From Citromicrobium sp. JLT1363 (GTDB lineage: Bacteria > Pseudomonadota > Alphaproteobacteria > Sphingomonadales > Sphingomonadaceae), in NCBI RefSeq assembly GCF_000186705.1, contig NZ_AEUE01000001.1, forward strand, positions 454,447-518,446: a DNA stretch of 64,000 bases. The letters run 5' to 3'. Shown in pieces: positions 43,564 through 51,363 of this stretch. A program made the position numbers and the translations under genes. Position 1 is the first letter of the stretch; each line of letters begins with the position of its first letter. The notes under the pieces were generated by a model that saw nothing but the letters and a program-made list of their open reading frames with translations, ran no database searches and was not told the DNA's origin.

Positions 43564-45396
43564 ATGCGCTCGGTTGTTTTGGCATGTCTGCTCGCGGGGA
43601 TCGCGACACCCGCGATCGCGCAGCACGGAGGAGCGACGCAAGAGGGTACCCCTGTCGCGGCCCCCCTGCCGCCTGCGGTCGAATGGTCCGGCGCGAGCGA
43701 GGCGCTGATTGCAGATGGTGCCGATCCATGGATCACGCCTGCGGAACAATCGGGCATGACCGAAACCGCGACTTACGATGAGATGAAGGCCTATCTGGCT
43801 CGGCTGGCCGATGCATCACCGCTGATTCACCTGGTGACGATCGGGAAGTCCGCGTTGGGCCGCGATCTGGTTGCCGTCATCGCGACCAGGCAAGCGGGCG
43901 TCTCCGGACCCGCCGATCTCGATGATGTGAAGCCAACCGTGCTGGCGCAGGCGGGCATCCATCCTGGGGAGAGCGATGGCACGGATGCCGGTATGATGCT
44001 GCTGCGCGATATCGCGCTGCGCGGGAAGGACGACCTTCTCGATCAAGCGAACTTCGTGTTCGTGCCGATCTTCAATATTGACGGGCACGAACGCGCTTCG
44101 CGCTTCAGCCGTCCGAACCAGCGTGGCCCGGTAGAGCAGGGCTGGCGTACAACGGCGCAGAACATCAATCTCAACCGCGATTATATCAAGGCCGACGCGC
44201 CGGTCATGCATGCCATGCTGGGGCTGATCGATACGCTGGACCCGGCGCTTTATCTCGATCTGCATGTGTCCGACGGTGTCGATTTCGCTTACGACATCAC
44301 CTTCGGATTCCAGGAAAAGGAGTACAGCTATTCACCCCAGCAGAATGCATGGCTGCATGACGTATTCCGGCCTGAGGTCGAGGCAGCGCTGACCGCGCAA
44401 GGGCATATTCCGGGGCCCTTGGTACTGGCGGTGGATGATCGCCATCCCGAACAGGGCCTGTATCTGCCGGGCTTCCCGCCCCGCTTTTCACATTCGTATG
44501 GAGACTTGCGGCACCTCCCCGCAGTGCTGGTCGAGGACCATGCCTTGAAACCCTATCGCCAGCGTGTGCTTGGCGATTATGTTCTGCTGGAGCAGTCCCT
44601 GCGTAGCATCGGCACGCACTGGGATGTGCTGAAAAGCGCCATCGCGCAGGACCGCAAGACGCCGGATCAGATGGTGCTCTCCTGGAAGGATAGGGCCGAT
44701 CCTGTCCGGTCCATCCCGTTCCGCCAGATGGAAGCCGTACATTACGATTCCGAAATCTCCGGCACCGAGGAAATCCGCTATCTGGGGGAAGTCGCCCCAG
44801 AAAAGCCGTATCCGCTCTATGGCTCGGATGCCGGCGTAACGATCGACCTGCCCCGTGCCTATTGGGTGTCCGTTGCCTATCCCGAAGTGATCGAGAGACT
44901 GCGGCAGCAGGGCATCATGATGGAAGTGCTGGACGAGCCGCGCACCATCGAGCTCGACATGATCCGTATCGTCGATCCGCAAGTTTCCGACATGCCGCTG
45001 GGCAACCGTATCCGGGTGAGCGCGGGCGATTATCGGCATGAAACGCTCACACGCAGCTTCATGCCGGGATCCGTGCGCGTGCCGACGGACCAGCCGCTTG
45101 GTCAGCTGGCCGCGATGATGCTGGAACCGCAGGCGGATGACTCGCTGTTCCAGTGGGGCTTTTTCATGAGCATCCTCACCCGTACGTCCTACATCGAAGG
45201 CTACGTTGTCGAGCCGATGGCCCGCGCGATGATGGAGCGTGACCCGCAGCTCAAGGTGGCGTTTGAAGAAAAGCTCGCGAGCGATCCGGAATTCGCGGCG
45301 GACCCGGATGCCCGGCTTGGCTGGTTCTACGAACGCAGCCCCTATTACGACAGCGAGTACCTGCTGTACCCCGTGGGCCGCGAAGTGGGCAGATAG
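43564..45396 (+). CDS. Secreted M14-family zinc carboxypeptidase
   Basis: A 610-residue peptidase with signal peptide (LLAGIATPAIAQ) and GGAGATAAAA before the ATG. Zinc ligands are H133 and E136 in GIHPGESDGTDAG and a histidine near 236 in YLDLHVSDG. NINLNRDYIKAD is the substrate-carboxylate-binding stretch of the family (Asn-Arg). The catalytic glutamate region is probably PAVLVEDHALKPYRQRV. It is larger than simple M14 enzymes, with an about 250-residue C-terminal part. Together with the DUF885 protein it could strip C-terminal residues from imported or periplasmic peptides. It ends 68 bases before a bidirectional terminator. Confidence 0.9.
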   Translation: MRSVVLACLLAGIATPAIAQHGGATQEGTPVAAPLPPAVEWSGASEALIADGADPWITPAEQSGMTETATYDEMKAYLARLADASPLIHLVTIGKSALGRDLVAVIATRQAGVSGPADLDDVKPTVLAQAGIHPGESDGTDAGMMLLRDIALRGKDDLLDQANFVFVPIFNIDGHERASRFSRPNQRGPVEQGWRTTAQNINLNRDYIKADAPVMHAMLGLIDTLDPALYLDLHVSDGVDFAYDITFGFQEKEYSYSPQQNAWLHDVFRPEVEAALTAQGHIPGPLVLAVDDRHPEQGLYLPGFPPRFSHSYGDLRHLPAVLVEDHALKPYRQRVLGDYVLLEQSLRSIGTHWDVLKSAIAQDRKTPDQMVLSWKDRADPVRSIPFRQMEAVHYDSEISGTEEIRYLGEVAPEKPYPLYGSDAGVTIDLPRAYWVSVAYPEVIERLRQQGIMMEVLDEPRTIELDMIRIVDPQVSDMPLGNRIRVSAGDYRHETLTRSFMPGSVRVPTDQPLGQLAAMMLEPQADDSLFQWGFFMSILTRTSYIEGYVVEPMARAMMERDPQLKVAFEEKLASDPEFAADPDARLGWFYERSPYYDSEYLLYPVGREVGR

Positions 45397-45464
45397 GGCG
45401 GGGACGGCGATCCGGACCAGACCCGGCTATCCTTCCGTTCGCGATGACGCGGGATGCGCAGGGT

Positions 45465-45498
45465 CCGGCCCCTCGCGCTCGTTGAGGCGAGGGGCCGG
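45465..45498. terminator. Bidirectional terminator between converging operons
   Basis: CCGGCCCCTCGC (45465-45476) and GCGAGGGGCCGG (45487-45498) form a perfect 12-bp, very GC-rich stem with a 10-base loop. It lies between the M14 carboxypeptidase stop (+) and the RidA stop (-), 5 bases from the latter, so it can end both transcripts. Confidence 0.8.
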
Positions 45499-45503
45499 CG
45501 GGA

Positions 45504-45908
45504 TCAATCCAGAACCGCAGTGGCCTCGATCTCGATCAGGAATTCCGGCATGGCGAGCGCCGCAACGCCGATCAGCGTATTCGCTGCGGGCGTAGCACCG
45601 TCGTAGAAAGCGCCGATTTCCGGCAGGACCACACCCAGCTTTTCCGGCTTATGGTCGACGATATAAGTGCGCAGCCGCACGACATGTTCAGGTCCGGCGC
45701 CCGCTTCGGCCAGCACCGCCTTGAGATTGGCCAGCGCCTGGCGGGTTTGCGCAGCCAGGTCATCCGCGCCCACAACGTTGCATTCCGGGTCCCACGCGAC
45801 CTGTCCTGCGAGGTGCAAGGTACGTTGCCCTCTGCTCTCGACGGCATGGGAGAATCCGAACTCGACGGCATTGTAAAGCTGGCCTGGGTTGATGGGCTTA
45901 TTCGGCAT
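45504..45908 (-). CDS. RidA (YjgF/YER057c/UK114) family protein
   Basis: A 134-residue enamine/imine deaminase-family protein. Signatures are TLHLAGQVAWDPECNVVGADD, QTRQALANLKAVLAEAGAGPEHVVRLRTYIVD (with the family arginine near R105) and IEIEATAVLD. The start is preceded by GGAG at 8 bases. RidA proteins hydrolyse reactive imine intermediates made by flavin or PLP enzymes. Here it is the last gene of the operon that encodes a flavin-dependent amino-acid dehydrogenase producing a cyclic imine, which makes a detoxifying or accelerating role likely (inference). Confidence 0.92.
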   Translation of the reverse strand: MPNKPINPGQLYNAVEFGFSHAVESRGQRTLHLAGQVAWDPECNVVGADDLAAQTRQALANLKAVLAEAGAGPEHVVRLRTYIVDHKPEKLGVVLPEIGAFYDGATPAANTLIGVAALAMPEFLIEIEATAVLD

Positions 45909-45934
45909 AGCAGTTACTCCAGATGCGCAGGATT

Positions 45935-46420
45935 TCAGTCGACAATCTCGATCGCGTTCCCGAAAGGATCGCGAAGATAGAGGTTCTTCTTACCGGCCAG
46001 GGGACCATCCTCGATCGCGATGATTTCCTGCACTTCGCAGCCGTGCGCGGCGAGGTATCGGGAGGCCTTCTCGACATCGTCGACCTTCAGGCCGAGATGA
46101 TGGCCGCCTGCGTCGCAATGACGGGGACGCTCGATGCGCCTGTCATCGGGTTTCGAATACGCGATGAGCTGCAGGTTGAGATTATCGGTCAGGCGCAGCA
46201 TGACCAGCGAGATGCACGCTCCCGGAACGCCAATATGCGCTTCGGTCCAGTCGCGGCCTTCAGCATCCCTGGGCAGGTCTGCCGCGTCCAGCGGACCCAT
46301 TCGGAACAGCTCGCTGGCGCCGAACACGTCGCAATAGAATGAAACTGCCGGTTCGAGATCGTCGACCGTGAAAGAAACATGGTCGGCGGCCAGGAAACTG
46401 GGCTTTTCGGCGTCCTGCAT
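45935..46420 (-). CDS. VOC-family (glyoxalase/dioxygenase-like) protein
   Basis: A 161-residue protein with two beta-alpha-beta-beta-beta modules: ADHVSFTVDDLEPAVSFYCDVFGA at the start and GHHLGLKVDDVEKASRYLAAHG in the second half, ending LYLRDPFGNAIEIVD. Candidate metal ligands are H in ADHVSF, H in GGHHLG and E in AIEIVD. The start 46420 (MQDAEKPS) has GGAGA upstream; a longer frame to 46477 is not supported. The family includes lyases, epimerases and dioxygenases, so an isomerase or epimerase for the pathway is conceivable, but nothing proves it. Confidence 0.87.
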   Translation of the reverse strand: MQDAEKPSFLAADHVSFTVDDLEPAVSFYCDVFGASELFRMGPLDAADLPRDAEGRDWTEAHIGVPGACISLVMLRLTDNLNLQLIAYSKPDDRRIERPRHCDAGGHHLGLKVDDVEKASRYLAAHGCEVQEIIAIEDGPLAGKKNLYLRDPFGNAIEIVD

Positions 46421-46504
46421 GTGCAATTCTCCGCTGTTGCTACAGCGTGATGCTACGAAACGAGGCGTGCCATTCAAGAAACGAGAATGGCGTTTTCGTT
46501 GCGT

Positions 46505-47914
46505 TCAGGGCAACGGTTTCTCGAGCAGGTCGGCGATGCTGACCGGGCGGGCAGGGAAACGCCCCGTAAAACCCTTCATGGTTTCCAGGCCACGTCCTTC
46601 GGCAGCGGCGCTCATGCGGATGAGCATATGCTCGCAATTGCGGCCCTGGCACAGCCCCATGCCGCAGCGGGTGATCCGCTTCACCGCATTGACATCGGTG
46701 GTGGAGCCAAGCGTTTCCCGTACTGCGGACGCGCTCACCTTCTCGCAGCGACATATGGTGGTATTGCTCGCGGCGACCCGATCCAGTGCCTGCTTGGGGG
46801 CCGCGATATCATCCAGCATTGCTGCAAAACGCATGGCGGCCTTGCGACTTTGGCGGAATGGTGCGGCGCGTCTGGTCGCGTCCCGGTTCGTGATCAGCCC
46901 CAGGGCTGCGGCAATGCCAAGACCCGCGATACGGCCTTCATCCCTCGCAATCGGGGCTCCGGCTACTCCGGTGGTCTCGCCCGCCACCCAGACCCCCTCA
47001 ACCGAGCTCTGCATCCATTGATCGTGGCACGTCGCCCAGCCGCCAGAAGGAGAAGACCACCGCACGGAAAGGCCCGCCTGCCGGGGCAGGTCCGATTGGG
47101 GAAGAAAGCCATAGCAAAGCCCGATGGAACCGCATGGCGTCGTCTCCGGGTGATCAGCCTCCCCGAACACGGCGCCGGTCACCCGATCCGCCCCGGTAAT
47201 CTCCTGCAATGGGCGCCCGAAACGCACGGGGACGCCTGCCCGCCGCAGGTCCATCATGGCCTTGCCTGCTTCGCCCAGCAAAGAGCCATTTCGCAACGCG
47301 GTGGCACAATGCCGTATCATCGACTTGCCGATGGTCGCGAGGGATCGATCGAAGGCGACTTCGGCGACCTTGCCGCCAGCACGCGATATCTGCGCGGCAA
47401 TCAGCAGCATCAGCGGGTGCGTACCGGCGAAAACGATTGGCTCGCCGGTTACGATGCCCTGCGCCTTCAACAAGGTCTGCATGGCGCCGGCGCCCATCGC
47501 GCCGGGCAATGTCCAGCCCGGCGCGGGATAAGGCATGTCATAGCAGCCCGCCGCGATCAGAACATGCGCCGCCGAAAGCTCTTGCAGCCCATCGGCGCCC
47601 GATGTGGTCAGCGAATGCCCCTGTGGTCCGGGTTGCAGACCGATGACCGAGCGGCGACCGAGCCATGCAATGGCGGCCTGGTTTTCGAACACGCGCAATT
47701 GCTGGCGCAGAGGGCGGTAGCTGTTTTCGTCGACCCAGTTCTGCGCGGCGAAAGAAACGGGCGGCTGCCGCAGGATCTGCCCACCGGGGCGAGCCTGTTC
47801 ATCGATCACCGCACAGCGTGCGCCCACCGCTGCCAGTTCGAGGGCTGCGGCCTGTCCTGCCGGGCCGCCGCCGACGATCAACACATCATAGGATGTCTCG
47901 GCGTTATCAGTCAT
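46505..47914 (-). CDS. D-hydroxyproline dehydrogenase-type alpha subunit (FAD/NAD oxidoreductase with BFD-like 2Fe-2S domain)
   Basis: A 469-residue flavoprotein subunit. The N-terminal FAD loop VLIVGGGPAGQAAALELAAVG and EQARPGGQILRQPP, a second nucleotide region ending VWVAGETTGVAGAPIARDEG, and a C-terminal BFD-like iron-sulfur cluster domain with CRCEKVS and CGMGLCQGRNC are visible. This architecture is shared by the alpha subunits of D-hydroxyproline dehydrogenase (LhpF-type), octopine/nopaline oxidases and HcnB. It overlaps the gamma-subunit gene by 8 bases. With gamma and beta it should form a membrane-associated or soluble complex that oxidises a D-amino or imino acid. Confidence 0.88.
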   Translation of the reverse strand: MTDNAETSYDVLIVGGGPAGQAAALELAAVGARCAVIDEQARPGGQILRQPPVSFAAQNWVDENSYRPLRQQLRVFENQAAIAWLGRRSVIGLQPGPQGHSLTTSGADGLQELSAAHVLIAAGCYDMPYPAPGWTLPGAMGAGAMQTLLKAQGIVTGEPIVFAGTHPLMLLIAAQISRAGGKVAEVAFDRSLATIGKSMIRHCATALRNGSLLGEAGKAMMDLRRAGVPVRFGRPLQEITGADRVTGAVFGEADHPETTPCGSIGLCYGFLPQSDLPRQAGLSVRWSSPSGGWATCHDQWMQSSVEGVWVAGETTGVAGAPIARDEGRIAGLGIAAALGLITNRDATRRAAPFRQSRKAAMRFAAMLDDIAAPKQALDRVAASNTTICRCEKVSASAVRETLGSTTDVNAVKRITRCGMGLCQGRNCEHMLIRMSAAAEGRGLETMKGFTGRFPARPVSIADLLEKPLP

Positions 47915-48206
47915 CTTGCGTGTGCGATCCGGTTGCTATGCGCATCCCATCCGTTGCTTCAAGAAGGCAGGCGCGCACGCGGCGCGAACGGCCATGTTCG
48001 AGCAATCGAACGAAGCACTCCGAACAGGTCCCCATGTTGCACCACAGGCCCCTGGCATCTCCGTCGCGATCGCGGCGGGACATGCCATCACGATGCAGAA
48101 CCAGCAGCGCGGCCACGCTTTCCCCTTCGTATGCTTCCACCACCTCGCCATCCAGTTCGATGTGGATCGGGGCCGGGGGCTCGACGAATCCTATCCTCTT
48201 GCTCAT
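47907..48206 (-). CDS. 2Fe-2S gamma subunit of the D-hydroxyproline dehydrogenase-type complex
   Basis: A 99-residue ferredoxin-like protein of the Fer2_4/HcnA type: IHIELDGEVVEAYEGESVAALL forms the beta-grasp start and GLWCNMGTCSECFVRL with a downstream RACLLEATDG provides four cysteines for a 2Fe-2S cluster. It passes electrons between the flavin subunits. The start overlaps the beta-subunit stop (ATGA) and its end overlaps the alpha-subunit start, so the three subunits are tightly coupled. Confidence 0.9.
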   Translation of the reverse strand: MSKRIGFVEPPAPIHIELDGEVVEAYEGESVAALLVLHRDGMSRRDRDGDARGLWCNMGTCSECFVRLLEHGRSRRVRACLLEATDGMRIATGSHTQDD

Positions 48207-49402
48207 CGCCCCATGAATCCGTTCAAGCTTTCGAAACGGGCCGGAGAGGCCACGCTGAGCAGTGCATCGGCCTCATCGCGCCGACGTTCCAGCATCTGGT
48301 CGGCTACCAACCGCGCAAAGGTGGGGCCGAGGGTGAATGCCGATCCGCCTGCTGCACAAAATAGGCCGGGCAAGGAGGGAAACTCCCCTGCGACGGGCAG
48401 CTGATCCTGCGTTACGGCGGTGATCCCGGTCCAGCTCCGCAACAGTTCGTGCTCGCCAATCACGGGCATCGTTTCGACCGCGGTCTGCAGATTGCCCGTC
48501 AGCGATTGCGGCACCAGTGCAGGCGCGCGCGAGAAGTCGAAGCCGGAGCCTGTGCGGTGCAACCGCGACGGCCAGCCCCCTCCGATCAGCAGATTGCCGG
48601 CCGCGGTCTGTTTGATCGAGAGCCGGCGGCCGACATGCTGTATCAGATAAGGAAGGAAGGCGGCCGTGCGCGCTGTTGCGTTCATCGTAAGGGGCGCGGG
48701 GAACAGCGGCAGGTGCAGGCCCGCCATTGCTGCGATCTGCGGCGACCAGATACCGGCGCAGATCAGCACCTTGGCGGCGGTGACGGTTTGGATCTCTTCC
48801 CCTTTTTCGAGCCTGGCTTCGAAAAGTGCGCCGCGTTTCTGCAGCGAAGCGACGCGCGTTGCGTCCAGAAGTCTGGCTCCGGCACTCTGCGCCGCATCGG
48901 CGAAGGCGGGCGCGATGATGCGCGCATCGGCATGGCCTTCATCGGCCATGAAGTTCGCAGCCAGAATATCCGGCGAGAGATACGGAGCCAGCGCTTGCAC
49001 TTGCGCGCGATCGATCGTCTCGACGGCTAGGCCCATCGCCTGTTCGCGCGCCGCCTTGGTTTCCAGCAGGCGCACCTCCTGCGCGCTGTGCGCGACCATC
49101 AGGCCACCTTCCATGTGGACGCCCAGATTGCGGCCTATCTGCCGTTCCAGGTCTCTCCAGTCCTGCACAGCGAGGCGGCTCAGCTGTGCGGTCTGTTCAC
49201 CTTCCCGACCGACGCCGTCTTCGCGTTCGAGGAAACGGCGTTCTATCTGAAAGTGCAGCGATCCCGCATTCTGACCGGAGGCCCCATGTCCGGGACTGGC
49301 CTGCTCGCATAGCCAGACCTTCGTTCCCGCGCTGGCGAGGTGCCAGGCGGAGGCGGCGCCGACGAGGCCGCCGCCTATCACCAAGAAGTCTATGTCAGAC
49401 AG
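48203..49402 (-). CDS. D-hydroxyproline dehydrogenase-type beta subunit (DadA-like FAD oxidoreductase)
   Basis: About 400 residues of the DAO family. The dinucleotide fold is DFLVIGGGLVGAASAWHLASAG, followed by GHGASGQNAGSLHFQ and a C-terminal GLFCAAGGSAFTLGPTFARLVADQ. It catalyses oxidation of a D-amino or imino acid, most likely cis/trans-4-hydroxy-D-proline given the DapA-family neighbour. No ATG lies at the expected place: the natural start before SDIDFLVIGGG is a CTG (49402), which overlaps the upstream gene stop. In-frame GTG (49456) and ATG (49507) give N-termini inside the upstream coding region. HcnC and glycine/sarcosine oxidase are alternative annotations. Confidence 0.86.
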   Translation of the reverse strand: MSDIDFLVIGGGLVGAASAWHLASAGTKVWLCEQASPGHGASGQNAGSLHFQIERRFLEREDGVGREGEQTAQLSRLAVQDWRDLERQIGRNLGVHMEGGLMVAHSAQEVRLLETKAAREQAMGLAVETIDRAQVQALAPYLSPDILAANFMADEGHADARIIAPAFADAAQSAGARLLDATRVASLQKRGALFEARLEKGEEIQTVTAAKVLICAGIWSPQIAAMAGLHLPLFPAPLTMNATARTAAFLPYLIQHVGRRLSIKQTAAGNLLIGGGWPSRLHRTGSGFDFSRAPALVPQSLTGNLQTAVETMPVIGEHELLRSWTGITAVTQDQLPVAGEFPSLPGLFCAAGGSAFTLGPTFARLVADQMLERRRDEADALLSVASPARFESLNGFMGR

Positions 49403-50336
49403 AAAGACATCCGAGTTCGTCCAGTGTTCGACGGACCTTCTCGCGATCTTCTTCACAGATGTCGAGCAGGGGTGCACGAACATGGCCGCCTGGCAGACCC
49501 CGGGCATCGAGCGCAGCCTTGAGGATTGCAGGCCCGGATCCGAATTTGCCGACGAGATCGGGCGTGTACCACTCTTTCATCAAGACGCGATCCATGCGGC
49601 CACACTGGCGGGCCTTCTCGATCTCTCCGGCCCATAGATGATTGTAGAAATCCGGCTGATACCGGCCAAGCACGCCGCCCGCGCCCATGGTGCCGTCGCC
49701 GCCGCGCGCTTCGAGAAGTGCCAGACCATGCTCATCCATCGCATGACCGAAGACGAGTACCTTTTCGCGCAAGGCGAAAAACGTCGCGACAAATCGATCG
49801 AGCCGGCTCGTGGATTGCTTGACCGCGATGATATTGTCGATGTCGGTCAACCGTTCGAGAAGGTCGAGTTCGCAGTCGATCCCGGTTCCGGGGGGCCAGT
49901 TGTAGATACAGACAGGCAGCGGCGATCCCTTCGCCACACTGCGGTAGAAGTTGGATATCTCGGTGGAACTCGGACAGATGTAAGGAGGGGGCGTGACCAG
50001 GATGCCGGAAAAACCGGCTTTGTGGGCTTCGGTGGCCATCGCGATGACGCGCTCTGCCGTGAATGCGCTGCATCCTGCCAGCAGCGGCAGCTTGCCGGAC
50101 AGCTGATCGCCGACGGCGGCAAATACAGAGCATCTCTCGGCGTCGGACATCGATGTCCACTCGCCGGTCGTTCCCGCGACGACCAAGCCGTGCATGCCTT
50201 CACCGTGCAGCCAATCCAGCAAGGTGGCGAGGCCCCCGAAATCGATCGCGCCATCGGCAGCGAAAGGGGTGGTGATCGCCGGAATGTAACCTCGCCATTC
50301 AACGATTGAGCGTTTGTCCAAGAAAGCCCTCCTCAT
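49395..50336 (-). CDS. DapA-family deaminase/aldolase (pyrroline-4-hydroxy-2-carboxylate deaminase-like)
   Basis: A 313-residue N-acetylneuraminate lyase/DHDPS-family barrel: ITTPFAADGAIDF, VVAGTTGEWTSMS, tyrosine in CIYNWPPGTG (about Y143) and Schiff-base lysine in IIAVKQSTS (about K172). Next to the D-hydroxyproline dehydrogenase-type subunits the best candidate reaction is conversion of 1-pyrroline-4-hydroxy-2-carboxylate to alpha-ketoglutarate semialdehyde (LhpC/HypD role). Other DapA-family functions cannot be excluded. Start 50336 (MRRAFLDKRS); the frame stays open to 51278 only as antisense of the LysR gene. It is the first gene of the leftward operon. Confidence 0.87.
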   Translation of the reverse strand: MRRAFLDKRSIVEWRGYIPAITTPFAADGAIDFGGLATLLDWLHGEGMHGLVVAGTTGEWTSMSDAERCSVFAAVGDQLSGKLPLLAGCSAFTAERVIAMATEAHKAGFSGILVTPPPYICPSSTEISNFYRSVAKGSPLPVCIYNWPPGTGIDCELDLLERLTDIDNIIAVKQSTSRLDRFVATFFALREKVLVFGHAMDEHGLALLEARGGDGTMGAGGVLGRYQPDFYNHLWAGEIEKARQCGRMDRVLMKEWYTPDLVGKFGSGPAILKAALDARGLPGGHVRAPLLDICEEDREKVRRTLDELGCLSV

Positions 50337-50383
50337 CTCACTTGGGCTATTGCCTAGGACCTGACGCTTCTTCGCCGCAATAA

Positions 50384-50419
50384 CAACGAACGTTGAATAT
50401 TGTTGCCGAGAGTGCAACA
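50384..50419. promoter_or_regulatory. LysR-type operator in the divergent lysR/dapA-like promoter
   Basis: TGTTGC (50401-50406) and GCAACA (50414-50419) are a perfect 6-bp inverted repeat with a 7-base spacer, which contains the LysR T-N11-A consensus (core TTGC-N7-GCAA, 50403-50417). A second dyad, CAACG-AA-CGTTG (50384-50395), adjoins it. The site is 19 bases before the LysR start and 65 bases upstream of the DapA-like start, suited to autorepression and activation. Confidence 0.7.
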
Positions 50420-50438
50420 TTGCCGCCACGGAGGGCTT

Positions 50439-51347
50439 ATGTCGCAGATTGCACTGATGTATTTTTATGAAACTGCGATGCATGGAACCATGCGGCTTGC
50501 CAGCGACAAGATTGGCGTCGCGGTATCGTCTATCAGCCGCCAGATCGGGCAGTTGGAGCGAGAGATCGGCATGCCTCTGTTCGAGCGCGGTCGCCGGACG
50601 ATAAAGCTGACTGCCGCAGGCGAACTGACGCTGGAATACTACAAGTCGACACAGGCAGAAAAGGACGCTTTCCAGAACCGCCTTGCCGATCTGCGTCACT
50701 CGCGAACCGGCAATATCCGCCTTGCCGTGGGCGAGGGGTTTCTCAACCGCTCCTTCACGACGATCATCGAGGAATATCAGGCAAGCAATCCCGGCATAGA
50801 AATCTCGATCAAAAGCGGGTCGACCGCCGATGTGACGCGGATGATCGTAGAGGACGAAGCGCATATCGGCCTGGTTTTCGAAGTCGGACCGGATCCCAAG
50901 ATCCGGCTGCGCGCTTCCGCGCTTCAGCCGCTGTCCGTGATCTGCGCGCCCGATCATCCGCTGGCGAAACTCAAGGGGGTGAGCATGGCGGAGCTGGCCG
51001 AGCAGCCCCTGTGTCTTGCGCCACGCGGCTTTTCGATTCGCACCGCGTTGGCGGAGGCTGAAGCGCGCCAGAACGTCTGGCTCAGTCCCAAGCTCGTCAC
51101 GGACTCCATCCATGTGATGAGGGAAATGGCCAAGAATGGGCGCGCGATCGCCGTCCTTCCGGCGATTAGCGTTCGCGCGGAGATCGAGGACGGCGTGCTG
51201 ATCGCCAAGCCCATTATCGATGGCGAGCTCGAACATACGACGATCGGCTTGATCCATCGCCACGCTCGCCAACTGCACGGACCGCCGGTCGACTTGATGG
51301 CATTGCTTGAACGGCAGTTGCGCAGCTGGACCAATCCTGCGGACTGA
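50439..51347 (+). CDS. LysR-family transcriptional regulator
   Basis: A 302-residue regulator. The N-terminal winged helix reads MYFYETAMHGTMRLASDKIG, then SSISRQIGQLEREIGMPLFERG; the co-inducer domain begins around NIRLAVGEGFLNRSF and continues to LHGPPVDLMALLERQL. Start 50439 (MSQIALMYFYE) has GGAGGG six bases upstream; a TTG at 50400 is the longer alternative. It diverges from the hydroxyproline-type operon and converges with the symporter operon. Identical palindrome cores in front of both operons suggest that it controls both. Confidence 0.93.
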   Translation: MSQIALMYFYETAMHGTMRLASDKIGVAVSSISRQIGQLEREIGMPLFERGRRTIKLTAAGELTLEYYKSTQAEKDAFQNRLADLRHSRTGNIRLAVGEGFLNRSFTTIIEEYQASNPGIEISIKSGSTADVTRMIVEDEAHIGLVFEVGPDPKIRLRASALQPLSVICAPDHPLAKLKGVSMAELAEQPLCLAPRGFSIRTALAEAEARQNVWLSPKLVTDSIHVMREMAKNGRAIAVLPAISVRAEIEDGVLIAKPIIDGELEHTTIGLIHRHARQLHGPPVDLMALLERQLRSWTNPAD

Positions 51348-51363
51348 ACCGGTCGCGTTTCGT

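Noticed and set aside
46505..49402. Hydrogen cyanide synthase (HcnABC)
   Set aside because: The subunits are homologous, but the gene order differs from hcnA-B-C and a DapA-family gene leads the operon, which fits D-hydroxyproline oxidation better.
50337..51278. N-terminal extension of the DapA-like frame to 627 codons
   Set aside because: Antisense to the LysR gene; the barrel domain starts at 50336.
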